From Bin87 sp965207585 (lineage in GTDB: Bacteria > Chloroflexota > Dehalococcoidia > Lucifugimonadales > UBA3495), in assembly GCA_965207585.1 (NCBI GenBank), contig CBDBMT010000001.1:27435-91434 (forward strand): a stretch of DNA of 64,000 bases. Direction: 5' to 3'. Below the pieces are notes generated by a model. It had not been told where the DNA came from and searched no databases. It saw nothing but the letters and a program-made list of their open reading frames with translations. Shown one piece after another: positions 16,762-26,116 of this stretch. Positions within the stretch are counted from its first letter, which is position 1, and every line of letters begins with the position of its first letter. Both the position numbers and the translations under genes were made by a program.

Positions 16762-19116
16762 TTACGGTATCTCCACCTCGCGCACTCCGTCCCACACGAA
16801 GTCTTCATTGCCGCGTGTCGCCGCCACGACCACGTTGTACGTGCCCGAGGCCAAGCCCGCGAAACTGGCAGTACCAGGGTCGCCGGTGGAGGAGGCCGGG
16901 TTGAATGAGGCCAGGTCCACCACTTCGCTGAAGTCTTCACTGAACACCGCGGCTACGATTATGTCCGCATTCTGCGCCGAATCCGGCGTCCAGCTTACGA
17001 CGATCAAATTGAACGATACCCGCGCGGTGACCCCCATGGGCGCCGTCACGTCGTCCCCCGGCATCTGCGTCGGATCGCTGAAGGTGATCGGCAGGATGTC
17101 CTGCAAATCACCCAGCTGCACGATGATCCGACCGCTGTCGCCGTCGTCAGCCGCCAGGGACGCGAACACGGTGAACGTCGCCGTGCCGTCGTCGCCCAAA
17201 GTCACCTGGTTGGCGGAGTCGGTACCCACCACCAGGGCATCGGTCGGCTGCACCGACACGGTTACCTTGTCGTTGTCGCCTGCGGTGAGGTGCGGGATCC
17301 CGCCCAGCATATCCGTGGCGGTGACGGTGAACATGCCGGAGCCGTTCGGCGGAATGTCGGCGTCGCCGCTCACGGCCAGGTTGGCCGGCGGGCCGGCCAC
17401 GGTGAAGTTCAACACCACGTCGTCCACATCGTCGTCGGAGTGGGAGACCGTGATGGCGCGCATGCCCAGGGCGGCGTCATCCTTGACCGTGTACACGTCG
17501 AAAGTGTTGGGAGCTGTGCCGTGGGTCATCTTCGACAGCACGGCGGAGTCGCCAATCTCCACGGTGGCGGTCTCGGCGCTGAGGGAGTTGTCCACGGCGT
17601 CCTTCACCGTGGCGTCCACGACGAACATCTCCTCGCGACCGTACCGCAGCATGTCCATGGCGCAGTCGTCGCCCTTCAGGTTGAGCGTGTCATCAGTTGC
17701 GAGCGCATCGTCGGCGCCAGTGTTGACACAGTAATCAAAGGGGTAGATGCCGGCTTCGATGGTCGCCGGATCGCCCTTGCGAACGATGTTAATCGTGCCA
17801 ATCTCCACCCCGTCCGCAGTCACCTTCACCGAGACCCGGAAAGCCGAACTGGGCAGGTTGCTGATGGTGCGACTGGCCATGGCATCGTCCAAACCAAAGT
17901 TGTCAAAGTCAACAGCGGCGGTGGCGCCCTGGGGAACCGCGTTCCTGATGGCGGCGCGCTCGGCGGAGAGCATCACCACCTGTCTGGAGGCGTCGTCGAG
18001 GGCGGCTTCGGTAGCAACGATTTCCCTGGCATCCCCGGTGTGAGGAGCGCTGCGCACGATACCGGCCGGTTCGCTAGTCACTTCGAAAGTCACTTCCGCG
18101 CCGACCAACTCGTTATCCCCCTGGTCGTTGATGATGGCATAGACCGTGGCGGAGTTCTGATCGTCGGCGAGGGCAAAGTCGGCGCTGGAGCCGTCCAGGA
18201 CGTAACTGGTGCTGGCGGCGGTGCCACCGGTGACTAACGGAGCGTACGCAACCAACTTGGACCTGATCTCGGGCTTGTCGATGTCGTCATTCTCCGTGTC
18301 GTCCCCGCCGGATACGGGGTCGCAGTTGGCCGTAAGGCCATCCGGATGCGTGGTGCCGGAGTCAACCACTCCGTCGGGGCCGAGATCGCACTCGTAGTAG
18401 TCTTCAACGATCTCGTTGCGGTCGGGACCATCCGCTCCCACCACCGGCGGGCTCAGGAATTGAACGCGGATGCCGAATAGAGCGTCGCCGTCAAGGGACG
18501 TTGATTCCTTAGACAAGTTGTTGTTCGCGGCATCGCCGCCGGGATTACTTATGGAGGGCGTACCAGGGACGTAAACAAAGAGGTACACCTGGCCTATGTC
18601 GTTGGCCATGGATCTGGTTACCGTGAAGGTGCTCGGTGTGTCCGGGTCACCCGATATTGTGCCGAGCCTTTTTGTGCCGAAAGCGTCGGCTTCAAAATAC
18701 ACGGTATGCCGGTCCACGCCCTCTTTGCCGAGGTGAGGGCCGCCCGACGTGTACATATTGTCGTTCGCGGTTCCTATCGAGGAATCGCGAGCCTTGACCT
18801 TGGGAAAGTCGGTGCCGCCGGTGATGTACACCCGCCTGGCCACCGCTGCGGTTCCGTCGGTGTAAAGCGAAACTTCCAGCGAATCTTCCCTGGTGATACA
18901 GGGTCCGTCCGTCAAGTCGTCGTTGTTTTCCACGTCGCCTTCGCACACGGTGCCAGTGGCGATGTTGTCATCATCCGGTGTATTGAAGCTCTGCGCTTCG
19001 ACGGTGGGCGCGCCGCTGCCGCCGGGCAGCGCGCCGGCGACCAGGAAGGCGGCCAGCACCAACGCCGGCACGAGGGCAAGCATTGGCACAATCCAGATTT
19101 TGTTCTTTGTTCTCAT
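16762..19116 (-). CDS. Large secreted Ig-like protein
   Basis: 784 residues from ATG 19116 (MRTKNKIWIVPMLALVPAL), a clear signal segment ending near TVEAQ; an upstream in-frame ATG at 19191 would put 25 odd residues before it. The N-terminal two-thirds consist of Asp/Thr/Gly-rich beta sequence without a recognisable named domain. Residues about 570-784 are the same Big-like plus Fn3-like tail as in 13936-16341. Uppermost gene of the minus-strand surface-protein run; its promoter should lie between 19117 and 19437, opposite the start of the histidine kinase gene. Confidence 0.85.
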   Translation of the reverse strand: MRTKNKIWIVPMLALVPALVLAAFLVAGALPGGSGAPTVEAQSFNTPDDDNIATGTVCEGDVENNDDLTDGPCITREDSLEVSLYTDGTAAVARRVYITGGTDFPKVKARDSSIGTANDNMYTSGGPHLGKEGVDRHTVYFEADAFGTKRLGTISGDPDTPSTFTVTRSMANDIGQVYLFVYVPGTPSISNPGGDAANNNLSKESTSLDGDALFGIRVQFLSPPVVGADGPDRNEIVEDYYECDLGPDGVVDSGTTHPDGLTANCDPVSGGDDTENDDIDKPEIRSKLVAYAPLVTGGTAASTSYVLDGSSADFALADDQNSATVYAIINDQGDNELVGAEVTFEVTSEPAGIVRSAPHTGDAREIVATEAALDDASRQVVMLSAERAAIRNAVPQGATAAVDFDNFGLDDAMASRTISNLPSSAFRVSVKVTADGVEIGTINIVRKGDPATIEAGIYPFDYCVNTGADDALATDDTLNLKGDDCAMDMLRYGREEMFVVDATVKDAVDNSLSAETATVEIGDSAVLSKMTHGTAPNTFDVYTVKDDAALGMRAITVSHSDDDVDDVVLNFTVAGPPANLAVSGDADIPPNGSGMFTVTATDMLGGIPHLTAGDNDKVTVSVQPTDALVVGTDSANQVTLGDDGTATFTVFASLAADDGDSGRIIVQLGDLQDILPITFSDPTQMPGDDVTAPMGVTARVSFNLIVVSWTPDSAQNADIIVAAVFSEDFSEVVDLASFNPASSTGDPGTASFAGLASGTYNVVVAATRGNEDFVWDGVREVEIP

Positions 19117-19437
19117 TATCACTCCAAATTCGTCCTGCAATTCTCCATGTGACCAAAAACGGTTGTTGGACTTCCGTGGCGGTGCGCCCACACGCCGTCA
19201 AGGCTCAATCACGGTTCGGATGACCGTGACATTTCCGGGCTTACCTCCGTGCCGGAGCGACGGCGAGGCACAATTCGTGATGGTCGCGTCACGCAGGTCA
19301 CGGTTAAATCAACGGGTTTGGATGTCCAAACGGTGGATATGGTACACTATGCGTGTGAGATAAATGTCAAATATCGGGCGATTTTGCATTAATTCTTGTC
19401 CAATTTTCCGGACAATTTTGAGGTGAGCGATAAACCG

Positions 19438-21840
19438 ATGGAAGATCTGGTTCAAGAAAACGCGGCGCTGCGGGAGCGGCTGCTCCGGCTCAGCGAGGCC
19501 AGCCTGCGCATCAACGAAAGCCTGGACTTCGACACCGTGCTGCAGGGGGTGATGGACTCCGCCCGCTCGCTGACCGGAGCGCGCTACGGGGTGATCATCC
19601 TCCTGGACGATGCCGGCGACCCGCAGGACTTTCACTTTTCGGGCATGACCGAACTGGAGGCGGAGCTGTTTCACCAATTGCCGGAAGGAATACGGCTGTT
19701 TGAATACCTGAGCCGACTGCCGCAGCCCCTGCGGCTCCCGGACCTGCTGGGGCACATCCGGGAGACGGATCATCTGCTGGACCTCCAGCCGCCGGTGGAA
19801 GTGGGGCCGGTGGTGCCCTTCCTGGCGGCGCCGGTGCTGCACCGGGGCGAGCGGGTCGGCAACTTCTTCCTGGCCAAGATCGAGCCAGGCGCTGAGTTCA
19901 GCCAGGAGGACGAGGAGACGCTGACCATGTTCGCCGCCCAGGCGGCCATGGTGGTTGCCAACGCGCGCCGGCACCGGGACGAGCAGCGCGCCCGCAACGA
20001 CTTGCAGACCCTGATCGACACCTCCCCGGTAGGCGTCGCCGTCTTCGATGCTACGACGGGCGCGCCGGTGTCTCTCAACCGGGAGGCGCTCCGCCTCTTT
20101 GACGAACTCAGAAACCCGGACCAGACGCCGGAGCAGCTCCTGGAAGCGCTGACCGTCGTGCGGGGCGACGGGCGGGAGGTCTCCCTCCAGGAGTTTCCCA
20201 TGTCCCGGGCGCTGAGCATCGGCGAGACGATACGGGCCGAGGAGATCGTGCTGCGGGTCCCGGACGGCCGGAGGGTCGCCGTCCTGGTCAACGCCACGCC
20301 CATCCGCTCCGAGGACGGCGAGGTCCGGTCTTTCGTCGTGACCCTGCAGGACCTGACGCCCCTGGAGGAGTTGGAGCGGCTGCGGGCCGAGTTCCTGGGG
20401 ATGGTCAGCCACGAACTGCGGACGCCCCTGGCCGCCGTCAAGGGTTCCATCGCCACCTTGCTGGACGCCTCGGCCGCTCTGAGCCCGGCGGAGACGGTTC
20501 AGTTCCACCGGATCATCGACGCGCAGACCGACCGGATGCGCGCGCTGATCAGCGACCTGCTGGACGTGGCCCGCATCGAGACGGGCACGCTTTCCATCTC
20601 CCCGGAGCCCACCGACCTGTCCGTGCTGGTGGAGGATGCCCGCCGGGCGTTTCTCGGCGGGAGAAGCGGGAACAGTCCCCAGCTCCACATCGACCTCGCT
20701 CCGGGACTGCCCTGGGTGATGGCGGACCGCTTGCGCGTCGTGCAGGTGCTGGGCAACCTGCTCTCCAACGCGGCCCGGCACTCGGACGAGTCCTCCGCCA
20801 TCCGATTGACGGCCGCGCGCGACGGGTTCCACGTGGCGCTCTCCGTGTCCGACGACGGCCGGGGCATACTGCCGGAGCACCTGCCGCATCTCTTCAGAAA
20901 GTTCACCAGCGCGCCCGACGACAGCCGCCGGGACGGCGCGGAACGAACGGGTCTCGGCCTGGCCATCTGCAAGGGAATAATCGAGGCCCACGGCGGGCGC
21001 ATCTGGGCGGAAAGCGACGGGCCCGGTCTGGGCACCCGGTTCACCTTCACCATCCCGGTGGCCGAGACGGCCGGGACCAGGGCGGCCGGCCTGGGTGCCA
21101 CCGCCGTTGGCTCGTCTCGTCAGGCGGAGCCGGAACCGGCGCGCATCCTCGCGGTGGACGACGACCCCCAGATGCTGCGACACGTTCGCGACGCGCTGTC
21201 CCGGGCGGGCTATGTCCCCGTGGTTACCGGCGACCCCGGGGAGGCGCTCGTAATGTTGCAGGAGGAACAGCCTCACTTGGTGCTGCTGGATTTGGCGCTG
21301 CCGGGTACCGACGGGATCGAGTTGATGGGCGAGATCGCCGCCGTTGCCGACGTGCCGGTCATCTTCCTGTCCGCCTACGGCCGGGAGGAAAACATTACCC
21401 AGGCCCTGGACATGGGAGCCGTGGACTACATCGTCAAGCCCTTCTCACCCGTGGAACTGGCCGCCAGGATCAGAGCGGCCCTGCGCAAGCGGGAGGCTCC
21501 CGAACCGCCGGATACCTTTGCGCTGGGGGACCTGACCATCCACTATGCTGACCGAAGGGCGCTCTTTGCCGGCAGACCCCTCCGGCTGACCTCCATTGAG
21601 TATCGGCTGCTCGCTGAACTTGCGGCGAATGCCGGGTGGGTGGTGACCTACGAGCATCTGCTGAAGGCGATTTGGGGAAAGGAGGCCGATAGCGACCTGC
21701 GCCCCATGCGCACCGCCATCAGCAGCATCCGCCGCAAGTTGGGCGACGACGCCGACCACCCCACCTACATCTTCACCGAACCCCGCGTCGGTTACTGGAT
21801 GCCCAGAATGGGAGAAGAGGATGAAGCGCCAGAGGCCTAG
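19438..21840 (+). CDS. Histidine kinase fused to an OmpR-type response regulator
   Basis: 800 residues from ATG 19438; an upstream TTG at 19396 is open too. Order: short coiled coil; GAF domain (about 20-175); PAS-like domain (about 190-310); HisKA with MVSHELRTPL (His about 325); HATPase with NLLSNAARHS (N box), SDDGRGI and GLGLAIC (G boxes); receiver domain with VDDDPQ, Asp about 618 (LLDLALPG) and Lys about 667 (VKPFSP); OmpR/PhoB winged helix (about 690-790). No transmembrane helix, so it senses a cytosolic signal, perhaps through GAF. Phosphotransfer from kinase to DNA-binding output would occur inside one chain. It is divergent from the surface-protein genes and may regulate them (inference). 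Confidence 0.92.
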   Translation: MEDLVQENAALRERLLRLSEASLRINESLDFDTVLQGVMDSARSLTGARYGVIILLDDAGDPQDFHFSGMTELEAELFHQLPEGIRLFEYLSRLPQPLRLPDLLGHIRETDHLLDLQPPVEVGPVVPFLAAPVLHRGERVGNFFLAKIEPGAEFSQEDEETLTMFAAQAAMVVANARRHRDEQRARNDLQTLIDTSPVGVAVFDATTGAPVSLNREALRLFDELRNPDQTPEQLLEALTVVRGDGREVSLQEFPMSRALSIGETIRAEEIVLRVPDGRRVAVLVNATPIRSEDGEVRSFVVTLQDLTPLEELERLRAEFLGMVSHELRTPLAAVKGSIATLLDASAALSPAETVQFHRIIDAQTDRMRALISDLLDVARIETGTLSISPEPTDLSVLVEDARRAFLGGRSGNSPQLHIDLAPGLPWVMADRLRVVQVLGNLLSNAARHSDESSAIRLTAARDGFHVALSVSDDGRGILPEHLPHLFRKFTSAPDDSRRDGAERTGLGLAICKGIIEAHGGRIWAESDGPGLGTRFTFTIPVAETAGTRAAGLGATAVGSSRQAEPEPARILAVDDDPQMLRHVRDALSRAGYVPVVTGDPGEALVMLQEEQPHLVLLDLALPGTDGIELMGEIAAVADVPVIFLSAYGREENITQALDMGAVDYIVKPFSPVELAARIRAALRKREAPEPPDTFALGDLTIHYADRRALFAGRPLRLTSIEYRLLAELAANAGWVVTYEHLLKAIWGKEADSDLRPMRTAISSIRRKLGDDADHPTYIFTEPRVGYWMPRMGEEDEAPEA

Positions 21841-21928
21841 CCTTTCAGCCGTTGCCTCAGATTTGACTACGGTGAGGTGCGGGACTTGGCCGAGCCCTAT
21901 CCATCTTTTATGTTTCGGTTCTGAATAG

Positions 21929-22636
21929 TCAACAGCCCCATCGTCCAGTGATGGCGCCGGCGAACCGCACGTAACCACCGGGGACGATGCGGTGGATTTC
22001 TGCCTGTCCCGCGTTGATTTCCAACACGAACCGCACCGGAGCGGCGGAAGGATAGTGGGGCAGCTTCTCGAGGGGCGTCTCCGGCTCCGGGTTGGGCACG
22101 TTAGCGCTCACTCCAGCCACGGTGCAGTCCGCCTTTATCCAGACCATGTCCAGCGGGAAGTGCATGTCGGGCATCCAGAAGGTGCGCGGCCCATCCTCGT
22201 CATAGACGAACAGCATAGCGCGGTCGGCGTCCAGCGACGGGCGGCCCGACAACCCTTGCGAACGCTCCGACGAAGTCACGGCAAGATCAGCCACATAGGT
22301 GGTGTTGCCAATTCTGACCAGTGGCACGTCGGGAGTCGGGGGCGGTTCTGGAGTATCGGTGGGCACGAGCGTAGCGGTCGGAGCCAGCGTGGAGGTTGGA
22401 GTGGGCGCGATTGTCGCCTCCGGCTTTGCAGTCGCGGTGGGCGGAGGCGCGGAGGTGGTTGGGATGACCTCGACGGTGGCAGTCGGCTCAGCTGCCGGGG
22501 CAGGTTCGCCAGCACAGGCGAGACCCGCAAGGAGCAGAATAACCGCCATCCACACCCGTTGGATTGGCACCTCGCGCAGCCTTTTCAAAGTTAACACGTC
22601 GTTCCAGCGAAAGTGGGCCAATAGGCGAACAGTCAC
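21929..22636 (-). CDS. DUF192 lipoprotein
   Basis: 235 residues from GTG 22636; a TTG at 22588 would give a more usual signal (KRLREVPIQRVWMAVILLLAGLAC). Lipobox LAGLAC predicts lipid attachment at Cys. A Pro/Thr-rich linker of about 65 residues leads to a DUF192 domain (about 105-225), recognisable from RSQGLSGRPSLDADRAMLF and the FWMPDMHFPLDMVWI signature. DUF192 proteins are small extracytoplasmic beta domains of unknown activity. The gene begins 6 bases after the stop of the 22643-23506 gene, so the two are probably cotranscribed. Confidence 0.85.
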   Translation of the reverse strand: MTVRLLAHFRWNDVLTLKRLREVPIQRVWMAVILLLAGLACAGEPAPAAEPTATVEVIPTTSAPPPTATAKPEATIAPTPTSTLAPTATLVPTDTPEPPPTPDVPLVRIGNTTYVADLAVTSSERSQGLSGRPSLDADRAMLFVYDEDGPRTFWMPDMHFPLDMVWIKADCTVAGVSANVPNPEPETPLEKLPHYPSAAPVRFVLEINAGQAEIHRIVPGGYVRFAGAITGRWGC

Positions 22637-22642
22637 ACATCC

Positions 22643-23506
22643 TCAGCGGGAGACGCCCGGTTCCCAGCGGATCGTCCGCCAGGCATCGTCGGTGAAGCCC
22701 TGTTCCACGCGCATCTGCAGTAGGTAGTGGGCCTCGGGGTTCCACGGGTGCAGGTGGAGCGAGCACTCACCTTCGTTGGTGCAGTTGTTCTCGCTGGCCC
22801 AGGCACTCCCGTAGGCGCTCCCGCCCGGAGGCGGGATATCCTCCGGTGGCGTTTCTCCCCATGTCCAGCGGAAAAGGAACAGAAAGTCCGGTTGAGTCGC
22901 CCACCAGAGATCGAATTGCCAGAGCAGACGGCCATTTCCGTCGATCCTCAGGTCGTGGGGACCGGGACCCTCAACCGACGTCAGCGGTGCCCGAAAGACT
23001 ACGATGGCCGGAACTCGGTTGTCGTTACCCTGACTCCAGAGGCGGACCTCATACGCTTGGCCGGGCCAGAGGTTATCCAAACGATAACCCGAGAGATCCA
23101 CCCCCAACCGAAGGTCCGGCCCAAGGCTCCGATGAGGCAGGGTTTCGCCCTGGTCGTCCAAGGCCGTGGCCCGAAGGAAGTATCCGGTCGGCTCGCCGAG
23201 GAGGGGCGCGTCCCATCGGAGCGCCAGATGATCCGGCTGGGCCTGCCAAGCCACGTTGCGCGGTGCCCTCGCAGTCGTTCCGGTCACCATGCCCGCCACT
23301 GGCGGCATAACGTCGAGGATCGTAACGGTGTCGTATCCGCCCAGGCTCATGGAGAACCCTTCCGGCCCGGCCCCGACGCCCACCAGGTCTTTGAAATGTG
23401 CCGGGGCTGCGGCTCTGGTCGCGCCGACCCGGTCGTCGAACTGGGGGCGCGGCAGGCAGCACGTTCGACTCTTCGGTGGACTGGCGGTAGGTCCAGCGTC
23501 ATACAC
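22643..23506 (-). CDS. Hypothetical protein with Fn3-like module
   Basis: Open from a GTG at 23506 (287 residues). The start is uncertain and the first about 50 residues lack an obvious signal peptide. Residues about 80-180 (APRNVAWQAQPDHLALRWDAP ... GYFLRATALDD ... LWPGQAYEVRLWSQ) have an Fn3-like strand pattern. The C-terminal third is Trp-rich (WQFDLWWATQPDFLFLFRWTW) with paired Cys (NNCTNEGECS), resembling an extracellular sugar- or peptide-binding module. It sits directly upstream of the DUF192 lipoprotein gene. Function not known. Confidence 0.6.
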   Translation of the reverse strand: MYDAGPTASPPKSRTCCLPRPQFDDRVGATRAAAPAHFKDLVGVGAGPEGFSMSLGGYDTVTILDVMPPVAGMVTGTTARAPRNVAWQAQPDHLALRWDAPLLGEPTGYFLRATALDDQGETLPHRSLGPDLRLGVDLSGYRLDNLWPGQAYEVRLWSQGNDNRVPAIVVFRAPLTSVEGPGPHDLRIDGNGRLLWQFDLWWATQPDFLFLFRWTWGETPPEDIPPPGGSAYGSAWASENNCTNEGECSLHLHPWNPEAHYLLQMRVEQGFTDDAWRTIRWEPGVSR

Positions 23507-23784
23507 AGTCTCATATAAATTGAAGCGTGGCTGATACCCTACGCATAGATGCGGGGATGCATAATTAGCGGCGCTTCATCGCGTCTCCGAATTGACACTG
23601 GAGAGGGCCAGGACGCCATGCGTGTATCACAGCGTCTGCCTTCAGACCTTCCCAGCTTTGCGCCGGCAAATAGCCCAGACGCGGGAGCTCGCAGACGCGG
23701 CAATCGAATGCCCGTTTCAACCAGGCAGATGAACCAGATGATCGCCACGTCGAGAATCGTAACCAATGCAGCAAGGAGAGCGCC

Positions 23785-24594
23785 GTGTTGACCAAACGTT
23801 GCCTTCTGTTCATCAGACATGCACCCAAACCCTCGACATTGAAATTGCTGGTCATCATTGCCGCAATTGGGATCACCGGGGGCACTGGCGCCCTGGTCGG
23901 CGTCGCTCTAGCGCAACAGACCGAGTGGATTCGCCCATTGGCGGAAGAGTACAGCCTGGTCTATAAGGCCGCCTACGACGAGGCAAACGAACACGGCCTA
24001 TTCGAAGCGGGACGCGAGGTTGTTGCCGAACAGGTACTGTACGCCTACATCGCCACCCGCTCGTCCGCGCACGGCAACGGCGCATCCTCGCCGCCGGGCG
24101 GTGAGCCGGGCACCGGGGGGCAGCCGAATGTTACACCCACGTTGGGACCGTCCCCAACGCCAACGCCAACACCTACCCCAACGCCGGCAGCTACGATAAC
24201 CACTTCCGACGTCGATGGGTACCATTCAAATTTCCGGGTTGATATCCTGGTCTCTTCCATCGGCGTGAACCTGTCGATGTGGCGCGTCAACACGTACACC
24301 GCCAACGGCTCGACCGTGAAGCTGACCAGCGATGGAACACTGACCACGGGCGCTGGCGGAACCCCGCTGAAAGACCGTTACTATTGGGCCTGCAACCCGG
24401 TCAATGGAAGCATCGGCGAAGGTAGGACGTACGCCAGCGACCAACACAACGTTAGCTTGCGCAAAACCAATTTGGACAACGCGCCCCTGCTGCGTAGCGG
24501 CCTGGGCGAACGGGTAGTTCGGATATGCGCCGGCAATGAGTCCGCACCCGCCAGTTCCGCTACGACGTCATGGGGCCAATCCAACAGCTTTTAA
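23785..24594 (+). CDS. Exported protein with N-terminal membrane anchor and Pro/Thr linker
   Basis: 269 residues from GTG 23785, chosen because AAGGAGA ends 5 bases upstream. One transmembrane segment (about 20-43, LKLLVIIAAIGITGGTGALVGVALA); a helical stretch (about 44-90); a linker of TP repeats (about 110-135); then a beta-rich C-terminal domain (about 140-269) with two Cys (YYWACNP, VRICAGN) that could form a disulphide. The C-terminal domain is not one I recognise. Probably a surface-exposed anchored protein. Confidence 0.75.
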   Translation: MLTKRCLLFIRHAPKPSTLKLLVIIAAIGITGGTGALVGVALAQQTEWIRPLAEEYSLVYKAAYDEANEHGLFEAGREVVAEQVLYAYIATRSSAHGNGASSPPGGEPGTGGQPNVTPTLGPSPTPTPTPTPTPAATITTSDVDGYHSNFRVDILVSSIGVNLSMWRVNTYTANGSTVKLTSDGTLTTGAGGTPLKDRYYWACNPVNGSIGEGRTYASDQHNVSLRKTNLDNAPLLRSGLGERVVRICAGNESAPASSATTSWGQSNSF

Positions 24595-24805
24595 TGGGCC
24601 GCCCCTGACCCGCATCCTCGTCCTATGACCCGCCAAGTCGTGAGCGGTCGCGTCGACGACCCGCGTTCCTGCCTGAACCCAACGCCCACCAGTTCCGCGA
24701 GATGTCCTGGGGCCGCGGCTCCGCCCGCGCCGTCCACCAGGACCGCCTCGCACGGGACAACCCCGCCGCGCTGGGCTGCCGGAACGGCTGGGACGACCAA
24801 GGCGT

Positions 24806-25207
24806 TCAGTCGGCGCCGCCGTCCAGCGATGCCGCCACCTTCTCCCGCAGTTCCCTGAAGTTCACCGGCTTCGCCACAAAGCCCCGTGCTCCTCGCGCCT
24901 CAGCCATCCGCACGTTCTCCTCGTTTCCATAGGCCGAAACCACCAGCGACGGCACGCTCGGCCACAACTGCCCCAGCGCGTCAAGCAACTCCCAGCCGTT
25001 CATCTCCGGCATGTTCAGGTCCGTAATCACCAGCCTGACGTCCGGATGCTCTTCCAGCACCTCCAACGCCTGCCGCCCCGAAAGGGCGAACAGAAACTGG
25101 TACCGCCCGGTCCTCACCTCGCGACGCATCTGCTGCCGGAACATCGGCTCGACGTCGGCCTCGTCATCCACCACCAATAGTTTTCGCGCCTCCGTAACTC
25201 TACTCAT
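24806..25207 (-). CDS. Stand-alone response-regulator receiver protein
   Basis: 133 residues from ATG 25207 (GGAGGTG 7 bases upstream). CheY-like fold: VVDDEAD acidic pair, phospho-acceptor Asp in LVITDLNMPEMNGWELL, Ser in LVVSAYG and Lys in VAKPVN. Nothing follows the receiver domain, so the output is through protein contact. No histidine kinase is adjacent; the closest is the hybrid kinase at 19438-21840. The 24595-24805 gap before it holds nothing evident. Confidence 0.9.
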   Translation of the reverse strand: MSRVTEARKLLVVDDEADVEPMFRQQMRREVRTGRYQFLFALSGRQALEVLEEHPDVRLVITDLNMPEMNGWELLDALGQLWPSVPSLVVSAYGNEENVRMAEARGARGFVAKPVNFRELREKVAASLDGGAD

Positions 25208-25225
25208 CTCGGTACACCTCCACAC

Positions 25226-25714
25226 CGAACTGAGGCTGACTGCGGCCGCGACCCGTGGCGCAGGCTACCTTGTTTTGCCAAACTTGCTCGCCATTTTACC
25301 GACACCCGCCGGCGCATTGGAATGCCACGACAGCCCACTCGTCGTCTGTTCCCGACCGCCTGCCCCGCCTGGGACGGTGCCGCGTGCGGAACACACCCTT
25401 CGCAATGGCGTTCAGGTCGCCTTCACCGTACCCGCGAGGAAGCGAGTGAAGCACGTGTGGACGTACTGGGGTGCTGTTGCGGAGACGCCGGTCCAATCCG
25501 GTTCAGGCTACCCGTGCGGTGGCCTGAGCGAGGACCAGGACAGGTGCTGAGTGTGTCGGCGTTGTGAAGGGATTTGTGACCCGCTGCGGCGACGGCGACG
25601 GCGACGGGAGCGATAGGCGCACACGTTGCGACAAGAGACACGGGGAGACTGGCCTGGCGCAAGTCCGCGAGGCGGTTGGGTAGTTCGGTGGACGGACAAA
25701 CGCTGTGGACGCGG
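25226..25714. other. Stretch without recognisable gene
   Basis: Several short open frames on both strands but none with coding character, a ribosome site or a familiar motif. It separates the response-regulator gene from the transposase remnant and may include non-coding debris of that insertion. Confidence 0.5.
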
Positions 25715-26090
25715 TCAGGAAGGTAGGGGCAGGGCACGCAGTTGCGCCAGGGCGGAGCTGAATTGGTTTTGCCAGGGCCAGCCCTGGGGGAGATGCAGAG
25801 TCAAGCGACGTGCCTTGCGGGTGATACGTCCTGCCAGGGAGAAGAAGAGTCGGCGGAGGGTCTTGGTGGTTGCCACCGGTTCGCCCAGCCCGATGCGCGC
25901 GGTCCGGCGGGCCAGGTTATGGGCGATGACTTGGACGCCAGCCAGGCGGCGTTGGCTGGGAAGCGTCCCGAAGGCAGGTGGTTGAGACCCACGCCGTACT
26001 TGAGGTCGCGGATGGCGTTCTCCACTAGAGACTGAGACTGATAGAACTGTTCGCGTTGGGGATTACGGAATCCGTTGATGTCGGACCCTG
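25715..26090 (-). pseudogene. 3' remnant of an IS1380-type transposase
   Basis: Reads NPQREQFYQSQSLVENAIRD then LKYGVGLNHLPSGRFPANAAWLA, shifts frame near 25945, and continues VQVIAHNLARRTARIG ... RRLFFSLAGRITRKARRLTLHLP to a stop at 25715-25717. The YQ...ENAIRDLKYG block with its Glu, and the trailing ARRLTLHLP stretch, match the C-terminal end of IS1380-family DDE transposases. The 5' two-thirds is missing and abuts the end of the 26117 gene. No terminal repeats identified. Confidence 0.75.
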
Positions 26091-26116
26091 TTTTCCTCTA
26101 ATTGAACAATCCTACT

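Noticed and set aside
19309..21276. 655-codon minus-strand open frame
   Set aside because: Lies opposite the histidine kinase, whose catalytic motifs are all present on the plus strand.
22727..23518. 263-codon plus-strand open frame
   Set aside because: Opposite the Fn3-like gene; composition is low quality and the minus frame has a consistent strand pattern and adjoins the DUF192 gene.
23549..23820. Small open frames on both strands between the Fn3-like gene and the anchored protein gene
   Set aside because: No ribosome site or motif; one includes a hydrophobic run by chance of composition.
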